Part shown: positions 53,334-58,626 of the stretch, piece by piece
Layout of the letters: every line of letters begins with the position of its first letter
How positions within the stretch are numbered: position 1 is the first letter of the stretch
Assembly (NCBI GenBank): GCA_945609985.1
Contig: CALYZQ010000003.1
Span: forward strand, 1-58,626
DNA: 58,626 nt
Direction of reading: 5' to 3'
Origin: an uncultured Lachnospiraceae bacterium
GTDB lineage: Bacteria; Bacillota; Clostridia; Lachnospirales; Lachnospiraceae
Notes under the pieces: model-generated
Seen by the model: only the letters and a program-made list of their open reading frames with translations
The model's database searches: none
Told to the model about the DNA's origin: nothing
Translations under genes and position numbers: made by a program

Positions 53334-53350
53334 CCGTGCATCCTCCTGTC

Positions 53351-53782
53351 TTAAATGGTAAGTCCCAGTGCCTCCATTGCCGAAGCGATGGCATCCATAT
53401 CCTCGTCTCCCGCAACGTTATCCCACTTCTCTTTACTCCAGATTTCTATACGGCTGCCTACGCCAACCAGTACCACATCTTTATCCAGTCCGGCGAATTC
53501 TCTTAAGTTTGCCGGTAAAAGTATTCTGCCCTGCTTGTCCAATTCCACCTGTGCCGCACCGGCAAGGAAGAAACGTGCAAACTGTCTTGCCTCTTTATTG
53601 ATTAAGGGCAATGATGTGAGTTTCTGTTCAAAAGCATTCCAGTCATCATTGGCGTACACAAATAAGCAGCCATCCATCCCCTTTGATACCACGAATTCTT
53701 CTCCTAAGACATCGCGGAACTTTGAAGGGATAATCAACCTGCCTTTGGCGTCAACTGTATGATTGTACTCGCTCATAAACAT
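53351..53782 (-). CDS. mraZ: Transcriptional regulator MraZ
   Basis: MraZ is a ring-forming DNA-binding protein that represses its own dcw operon. The 143 residues begin [20 protein letters not shown] and have two AbrB-like halves, each with a DxxGR motif ([13 protein letters not shown] and [13 protein letters not shown]). I start at ATG 53782 rather than 53797, because the MFMxEY start is conserved and GGTGGTGA lies upstream. Four 10-bp repeats upstream look like its operator. Confidence 0.95.
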   Translation of the reverse strand: MFMSEYNHTVDAKGRLIIPSKFRDVLGEEFVVSKGMDGCLFVYANDDWNAFEQKLTSLPLINKEARQFARFFLAGAAQVELDKQGRILLPANLREFAGLDKDVVLVGVGSRIEIWSKEKWDNVAGDEDMDAIASAMEALGLTI

Positions 53783-53839
53783 CACAATCACCACCATTCA
53801 TGGGCCTGTCGAAAAGTACGTGCCATTCATCGCAGAAAT

Positions 53840-53879
53840 CTCCCACTTTGTGACACTATCCACCACTTTCACCCACTTT
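53840..53879 (-). promoter_or_regulatory. Probable MraZ operator: four 10-bp repeats
   Basis: Read on the minus strand, four consecutive 10-base units are AAAGTGGGTG, AAAGTGGTGG, ATAGTGTCAC and AAAGTGGGAG. MraZ of Mollicutes binds AAAGTG(T/G) repeats with 10-bp spacing. The array begins about where transcription from the promoter at 53887-53915 should start, so bound MraZ would block it. Confidence 0.8.
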
Positions 53880-53886
53880 TAACATA

Positions 53887-53915
53887 ATATTAATACATAT
53901 CGCGGAAATTTACAA
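53887..53915 (-). promoter_or_regulatory. SigA promoter of the dcw operon
   Basis: On the minus strand TTGTAA (53910-53915) and TAATAT (53887-53892) are 17 bases apart, directly upstream of the MraZ-type repeats. Confidence 0.65.
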
Positions 53916-53949
53916 GTATATTTACAAATATTTTTTTCCATCGACGAAA

Positions 53950-53987
53950 TAAAAAAGCGCCCTGCAGGCACCTGCAAGACGCTTTTT
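53950..53987 (-). terminator. Terminator of lgt
   Basis: AAAAAGCG (53952-53959) pairs with CGCTTTTT (53980-53987), and TGCAGG/CCTGCA pairs inside, giving a long stem that ends in six T on the minus strand. It could also work on the other strand. A GTGGTggGG/CCcaTACCAC hairpin lies at about 54001-54025. Confidence 0.85.
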
Positions 53988-54066
53988 CACTATATGTAGT
54001 GTGGTGGGGAATTGTCCCATACCACATTTATATTTTTATGCACTTGAAATTTTTTTAAAGTTTTTT

Positions 54067-54933
54067 TTAATTTATTTGTATTTTAAGTGATTTTCTCAGC
54101 CTAAGTACCACATCCGCCCCCACTGCCGTCACAAAAAGCGCCACGGAAAGCAGCTGTGACACTGCAAGATTACTTCCCGGAAGCAACAGCTGATCCGTGC
54201 GGAGCCCTTCAATCCATGCCCTTCCAAGACCGTAGCCTGCAAAATAGAAAAGGATTAGCTCTCCATCAAACCGCTTCCTTTTGCGGAATAGCCACAAGCC
54301 AAGAAGAAGCACAAGATTCCAGAAGCTTTCATACAAAAAGGTGGGATGCACCTGAATATAATTGACCCCTTCCGTGATATGTGCCGCCATCTTATCCGTA
54401 ATTTCGGACTCCCGCACTGCCGTTATGGGCAGGCGCATGGCAAGCAGTCCGTCCGTATAATCGCCGAACGCCTCCCTGTTGGTAAAATTCCCCCACCTGC
54501 CGATAGCCTGACCTGCAAGAAGCGAAGGGACGGATGCATCCCCCAATACAAAGGGGCTGATGCGTTTTCTCCGGCAAAAGATAAATAACACCGTAACCGC
54601 CGCAATGACAGAGCCGTAAATCGCCATGCCACCGCTTCTGATATCAAATATCCGCAGTAAATCATCCCCAAAATAATCCCAGCGGAATATCACATAATAA
54701 AGACGCGCCCCAATCACGCTAAGGGGTATGACATACAGCGCAAAATCCCAAAGGATTTCCTGCTTAAGTCCTACTCTTTTCGCTTCATGGGACGCTAATA
54801 TAAGCCCGACAAGAATACCTATTGCAATGATGATTCCGTACAACATGATTTCCATGCCAAATATACTGATACTTTTCGGTACCTTTTCCAAATAAATACC
54901 CAGATTGGGAAATGCAATATCCATAGGCTTCAT
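54067..54933 (-). CDS. lgt: Prolipoprotein diacylglyceryl transferase Lgt
   Basis: Lgt attaches diacylglycerol to the lipobox Cys of prolipoproteins. The 288 residues hold about seven membrane helices. ALYVIPLSVIGARLYYVIFR, IRSGGMAIYGSVIAA and the signature GRWGNFTNREAFGDY are clear, as are YIQVHPTFLYESFWN and RAWIEGLRTDQL near the end. It lies upstream of nothing obvious in its direction, since its terminator precedes the dcw promoter. Confidence 0.96.
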   Translation of the reverse strand: MKPMDIAFPNLGIYLEKVPKSISIFGMEIMLYGIIIAIGILVGLILASHEAKRVGLKQEILWDFALYVIPLSVIGARLYYVIFRWDYFGDDLLRIFDIRSGGMAIYGSVIAAVTVLFIFCRRKRISPFVLGDASVPSLLAGQAIGRWGNFTNREAFGDYTDGLLAMRLPITAVRESEITDKMAAHITEGVNYIQVHPTFLYESFWNLVLLLGLWLFRKRKRFDGELILFYFAGYGLGRAWIEGLRTDQLLLPGSNLAVSQLLSVALFVTAVGADVVLRLRKSLKIQIN

Positions 54934-55021
54934 AACGCCACCTCACAAGATTACTCGCGGCTTACCTGCCGCTGTGTGACGCACTTACGCCTTTATCCGT
55001 ATCGCAATGCCCATTCGGAAC

Positions 55022-56119
55022 TTATACGTTGAAGCGGAACAGGATTACATCTCCGTCCTGCACCACATACTCCTTGCCTTCCATGCCTACCAGGCCCTTT
55101 TCCCTTGCTGCCGCCAAAGAACCATATTCCAGCAAATCCTTGTAATTTACTACCTCGGCCTTGATGAAACCGCGCTCGAAATCGGAATGGATTTTGCCTG
55201 CTGCCTGAGGAGCCTTGGTGCCAATCTTGATAGTCCATGCTCGGGTCTCATCCTCACCTGCGGTAAGGAAGCTCATAAGACCAAGTAAACGATAGCTTGC
55301 TGCAATCAGTTTATCCAAACCGGACTGGGAGATACCCAAATCCTCTAAAAACATTGACTTCTCGTCGTCATCCAGCTCTGCAATCTCCTGCTCAATCTGC
55401 GCACAGATTACAAATACCTCGCTGTCCTCTCCTGCCGCAAAGTTTCTTACAGAGGCTACCATATCATTGCTTGCACCATCATCCGCCAAATCATCCTCTG
55501 CCACGTTTGCCGCATAAATCACAGGCTTGTAGGTAAGCAGATTGTAGGAACGCAGAAGCTCCAGTTCGTCCTCGTCATCCACTTCCATACTCTTTGCCAT
55601 CTTGCCGCTCTCCAAGTGCTCCATGATTCTGGTAAGAAGTGCATCCTCCTTTGCCATGGTCTTGTCCATACGTGCAGCCTTGCTTACCTTGCTCTTTCTT
55701 CTCTCCATGATTTCCAAATCGGAGAAAATCAGCTCCAGATTGATGGTCTCAATATCACGAAGAGGATTTACATTACCATCCACATGTACCACGTTTGCAT
55801 CCTCAAAGCAGCGAACTACATGCACAATGGCATCTACCTCTCTGATGTTGCTTAAGAACTGGTTACCCAGACCTTCACCCTTGGATGCACCCTTTACAAG
55901 ACCTGCGATATCCACAAACTCAATAACTGCCGGGGTTACCTTCTTGGACTGATACATATCGCCCAAAAGCTTTAATCTCTCATCCGGCACCGGCACAATA
56001 CCCACATTGGGGTCAATGGTACAAAACGGATAATTTGCCGACTCTGCTCCCGCTTTGGTCAGGGAGTTAAACAATGTACTCTTTCCTACGTTGGGTAGAC
56101 CTACGATTCCTAGTTTCAT
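55022..56119 (-). CDS. ychF: Ribosome-binding ATPase YchF (OLA1 family)
   Basis: YchF is an Obg-family P-loop protein that prefers ATP and binds ribosomes and the proteasome-like machinery in a redox-sensitive way. The 365 residues begin [20 protein letters not shown] (G1). [20 protein letters not shown] (G3) and YAANVAEDD (the NxxE variant that lowers GTP use) follow. A coiled coil lies in the middle (about 130-200), and a TGS domain ends the protein ([20 protein letters not shown]). The mobile element lies 107 bases upstream of its start and may have separated it from its native promoter. Confidence 0.97.
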   Translation of the reverse strand: MKLGIVGLPNVGKSTLFNSLTKAGAESANYPFCTIDPNVGIVPVPDERLKLLGDMYQSKKVTPAVIEFVDIAGLVKGASKGEGLGNQFLSNIREVDAIVHVVRCFEDANVVHVDGNVNPLRDIETINLELIFSDLEIMERRKSKVSKAARMDKTMAKEDALLTRIMEHLESGKMAKSMEVDDEDELELLRSYNLLTYKPVIYAANVAEDDLADDGASNDMVASVRNFAAGEDSEVFVICAQIEQEIAELDDDEKSMFLEDLGISQSGLDKLIAASYRLLGLMSFLTAGEDETRAWTIKIGTKAPQAAGKIHSDFERGFIKAEVVNYKDLLEYGSLAAAREKGLVGMEGKEYVVQDGDVILFRFNV

Positions 56120-56171
56120 AATTATTACCTCAAGCCCCGTATTTACGGGATTCTTTCTTTTTTATTTTTGA

Positions 56172-56203
56172 TTTCGCAACTATTTCGCAACCTTTTTGCG
56201 AAA
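56172..56203. repeat. TTTCGCAAC direct repeats near the integrase stop
   Basis: TTTCGCAAC (56172-56180) and TTTCGCAAC (56183-56191) are direct repeats 11 bases apart, followed by the inverted TTGCGAAA (56196-56203). On the minus strand they read GTTGCGAAA. The same GTTGCGAA unit is duplicated on the other side of int (57456-57475) in opposite orientation. They resemble arm-type sites of tyrosine integrases. Confidence 0.65.
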
Positions 56204-56225
56204 TTTTGCAAATATTTATAAACAC

Positions 56226-57374
56226 TTATAACGATTCAGCTCCCAAGAAATTAGAGAATGCTTCAATCTCTGAAACCTTCGTCGCCTCATCCAAATGCAC
56301 ATACAAATCCAATGTGATTTTTATCGAGCTATGCCCCAGCATTGCACTCAAAAACTTATAATTCGGATTTGCTTGTTCACAGAATCTTGTCGCCATCGTA
56401 TGCCTCAAATCATGCATCGATAGCTTTTTTACACCTGCTGTCTCACAGCGCTTCGAAAGTGCTGCGTCATAGGTGCTGTTTTTAGTTGGGAATCCAGTTC
56501 TATTCAAAAATACTAAATCTTTGAACTCATCTGGTGTCTGACTATTTATGTTTCTCGGTGCATCCTGCAACCTTTTAAACATCTCATAAATAGTATCGGT
56601 CATCTTGATAACTCTAACACCATTCTTTGTCTTCGGTGTTTCCCAACGCCACGCTCCCACAGAATATCGATATTCAAGAGTCTTTTCAATAGATATTTCT
56701 CTTTTTTCCATATCGACACAGCTCCATGTCAAGCCGATTACTTCACCTGTACGCATACCCTCATGTAAAATCAATAGAAATTGGTCTGCATAGGCGTAGT
56801 CTTTTGCAACTTGCCAGAACTGTTTCTGTTCCTCTTTTGTAAAGAAATCGATGTTGTTTTTGTCAACTTCTTTCGGAAGCTTAACACCACTCTTTGTTAC
56901 TGGTGATTTTCGCACAATGTCGTTCTCATACGCTGCATAGAACATAGATACCATCGTGTTCAATGTCTGCTTAATGGTTGAGCCTGCATAATCATCGTCG
57001 CACATCTGGTTTAACACTTTCTGGCAATGAATTGGCTTAACATCACACATTCTCATTCGTCCAATAACTGGGTTAATGTTCGCTTCAAATCTCTCTCTGT
57101 AATTTCTTCTGGTGTTGAACTTGATATTTTCCTTCTTTGAATCAATCCATTCCTCAAACCACTCCGCCACTGTCATCTCAGGTGTCGATAAAGTCATTTG
57201 ATGTGAATCTTCGTACTTCGACTTTGCAAGCCAGTCTTTTGCTTCTCTCAGCGTATCAAAAGTCTGCTGCTTTCTCGTCTTATCAACAGAATAATAATTC
57301 GCAACGTATCGCTTATCATCTTTTCTCTGTGTGAGACCCTTACCAAGTTCTTTCCCTTTTAGGTCTTTTCCCAC
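56226..57374 (-). CDS. int: Tyrosine-type site-specific integrase, Tn916 Int family
   Basis: The enzyme integrates and excises a mobile element. Of the 382 residues, the N-terminal arm-binding domain (KGKELGKGLTQRKDDKRYVA) resembles Tn916 Int. A core-binding SAM-like domain (about 65-150) and the catalytic domain follow. Catalytic residues are visible: Arg in LHEGMRTGEVIGLTWSCVD, the HxxR box in LSMHDLRHTMATRFCEQ, His in AMLGHSSIKITLDLYVHL and the Tyr in that same segment. An excisionase lies upstream. It sits at the element edge next to ychF. Confidence 0.94.
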   Translation of the reverse strand: MGKDLKGKELGKGLTQRKDDKRYVANYYSVDKTRKQQTFDTLREAKDWLAKSKYEDSHQMTLSTPEMTVAEWFEEWIDSKKENIKFNTRRNYRERFEANINPVIGRMRMCDVKPIHCQKVLNQMCDDDYAGSTIKQTLNTMVSMFYAAYENDIVRKSPVTKSGVKLPKEVDKNNIDFFTKEEQKQFWQVAKDYAYADQFLLILHEGMRTGEVIGLTWSCVDMEKREISIEKTLEYRYSVGAWRWETPKTKNGVRVIKMTDTIYEMFKRLQDAPRNINSQTPDEFKDLVFLNRTGFPTKNSTYDAALSKRCETAGVKKLSMHDLRHTMATRFCEQANPNYKFLSAMLGHSSIKITLDLYVHLDEATKVSEIEAFSNFLGAESL

Positions 57375-57455
57375 TTTTTATCTTCCTCTCATAAATCAGC
57401 CGAGGTTCAAATACTAAATTATATTACCATATATGGAAAAGTTTGTCGAGAAAAA

Positions 57456-57475
57456 TAGTTGCGAATAGTTGCGAA
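57456..57475. repeat. Tandem TAGTTGCGAA repeats upstream of int
   Basis: Two perfect 10-base TAGTTGCGAA units follow each other (57456-57465, 57466-57475) between xis and int. They mirror the TTTCGCAAC pair after int, so int is bracketed by inverted copies. Confidence 0.75.
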
Positions 57476-57527
57476 GATATGATTAAAAGCAAAAAGCAGC
57501 CTGAGTGTTCACCCAGACCGCTTCACA

Positions 57528-57743
57528 TCAAGCGATTAAGACCTGATGCTTCTCGATGTACTTATCAAACTCTTTACGGATGATAATCGTCTTGTTACCC
57601 ACTTTTCGTGTGAACATGAACGCATCCGTTGAAGTTGCAATCTTACGCATATTGTTAGCACCAATGCTGTACAGCTCAGCACACTCAAATATGGTAAGAG
57701 CAGCTTTTAAGTGGATAGGTACAATCTCATGGTTTTTTGGCAT
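57528..57743 (-). CDS. xis: Tn916-type excisionase
   Basis: The 71-residue protein begins MPKNHEIVPIHLKAALTIFE. It has a small winged-helix/MerR-like fold (ECAELYSIGANNMRKIATST followed by FMFTRKVGNKTIIIRKEFDK), the standard Tn916 Xis pattern. Xis bends DNA at the element ends and directs Int to excision. It lies upstream of int, as in Tn916-like elements. Confidence 0.9.
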   Translation of the reverse strand: MPKNHEIVPIHLKAALTIFECAELYSIGANNMRKIATSTDAFMFTRKVGNKTIIIRKEFDKYIEKHQVLIA

Positions 57744-57863
57744 ATATTATTCCTTTCCCACTATCAGAAAGTTGATGTAAATGCCAAAAAAACGGTTTAT
57801 TTGCTCTTTAAAAATACCATTTCACAAATGCCTTGTCAATCTGAATCGCGCATCAATTCTTTC

Positions 57864-58574
57864 TTATATTTGTAGAACGTATTCTGATTTCAATTCCTTT
57901 TTGTATTTATAATATGTATTTGGTGCTACGTGATAATATTTTTCAATTTTCTTGGCGTCCACATACTTTGTAGCATTTATAATCGCCATTACTTCAAGGT
58001 CACTATTCGTTCCCTCAAAGTCCTTGGATTTACACTTAATAATCTCTTTGATTGGCTCTTTGACCTTAATCTTATAAGTCGAGCCAGTCTTACTGCCAAT
58101 CTGTTTTCCGTTCAGTCTTGCTGTTTCAATGCCCTCACGAGTTCTCTGTCTTAAAAAATCCACTTCTTTCTGCGCTTCTTCGAACGCCGATTTGAACTGT
58201 CTTTTCAAAATGACCAGTAATCCTTCTCGTACACCATTAAGAATCTTATTTATTGCCTCATCCTGTGTATTCTGAATTTCAGATTGTTTCTTTAATTGTT
58301 CAGAATACATCTCTGTATTGATATGAGGTTCTTTCAAAAATACTAAATGAACACCCTTCTCATACAATTCGGTATATAAATCAAAACCTTCGTCTGCGTT
58401 TCGGCTCATTCTCGACACCTCATCAAAGACTATCGTGTCGCCAGGCTTAATATTACTATACAACTTGCCCCATTTTGGTCTCTCCATCTTTCTTCCTGTA
58501 AATACTTCATTACATATGATTGCATCTGGGTATGCAGCCTTTATATTACGTTCCTGTCGCTCTAATGATTGTTG
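57864..58574 (-). pseudogene. Serine recombinase lacking its catalytic N-terminus
   Basis: The frame from 58574 reads QQSLERQERNIKAAYPDAII, CNEVFTGRK and MERPKWGKLYSNIKPGD, then FDEVSRMSRNADEGFDLYTE, which is the resolvase/invertase catalytic domain. A helix-turn-helix-like tail (AKKIEKYYHVAPNTYYKYKK-like) follows. A TAA at 58575-58577 blocks the frame just before the part that should hold YxRVS with the catalytic Ser, and none of the three frames upstream supplies it. The first ATG is at 58487 (207 codons). It is probably a truncated, inactive gene. Confidence 0.75.
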
Positions 58575-58626
58575 TTAAAAATCTCATGAGCTGTCACAGT
58601 TTTGCTCTCACTCACTGTCACAAACT

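Noticed and set aside
56136..56160. CCCGTATTTACGGG hairpin before ychF as the int terminator
   Set aside because: The T-run follows on the plus strand, not on the strand that int is transcribed from, so it does not terminate int. It may belong to the chromosome-element junction.
1..58626. CRISPR arrays, rRNA genes, riboswitches and T-boxes
   Set aside because: I found no regularly spaced repeats, no rRNA sequence and no recognisable riboswitch or T-box motif in any leader.

Overview
The window looks like a chromosomal segment of a spore-forming, low-GC Firmicute of the class Clostridia, most likely a member of the Lachnospiraceae. The pointers are Gram-positive PolC, CodY, the sporulation sigma factors SigE, SigG and SigK, SpoIIGA, SpoIIP, the germination protease GPR, a YlmC/YmxH protein, and a dcw cluster with two class B penicillin-binding proteins. 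Almost all genes are on the minus strand. The plus-strand exceptions are rpsT, a PHP-family phosphatase, a SpoVB-like flippase and sigG.

Layout. 1-3.8 kb: a promoter for an off-window gene, codY, topA and a tRNA-Glu(CTC). 3.7-12.2 kb: comM, dprA, ispG and polC. 12.2-20.7 kb: gpr, spoIIP, lepA, hemW, sigK, a degenerate HD-GYP protein and pilT. 20.8-21.2 kb: rpsT with a TTG start. 21.3-26.2 kb: tcdA, a gene-poor stretch with a possible miniature element, then a small AT-rich accessory group (membrane protein, hydrolase, HIT, GNAT) and a metallophosphoesterase. 26.4-29.7 kb: gap, pgk and tpiA (glycolysis), separated by structured spacers. 30-34.4 kb: a PHP phosphatase, a Met/Gly-rich unknown protein, and nifS-nifU-mnmA (sulfur transfer to tRNA). 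34.6-40.8 kb: SpoVB-like protein, nrdR, ylmC, sigG, VanZ, a small unknown, sigE and spoIIGA. 41.2-53.9 kb: the division/cell-wall cluster mraZ-rsmH-ftsL-PBP-spoVD-mraY-murD-ftsW-murA-ftsQ-ftsZ. 54-56.1 kb: lgt and ychF. 56.2 kb to the end: part of an integrated mobile element (Tn916-type integrase, excisionase, truncated serine recombinase).

Most notable observations. (1) murA in the dcw cluster is full length except for one in-frame TGA after codon 64. (2) The spoIIGA-sigE promoter keeps the Bacillus spoIIG design: SigA -10 and -35 boxes with a 21-bp spacer and Spo0A-box-like sites. (3) Four 10-bp AAAGTG-type repeats lie just after the mraZ promoter, a probable MraZ operator. (4) Several long intergenic palindromes occur. 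Some share a conserved core or apical sequence while their stems differ but remain paired, which suggests related, selected or mobile structured elements. (5) The spoVD ribosome binding site lies in a 13-bp perfect hairpin.

Limits: all calls come from reading the sequence. No database search, alignment or folding software was used, so family assignments rest on recognised motifs and gene order.
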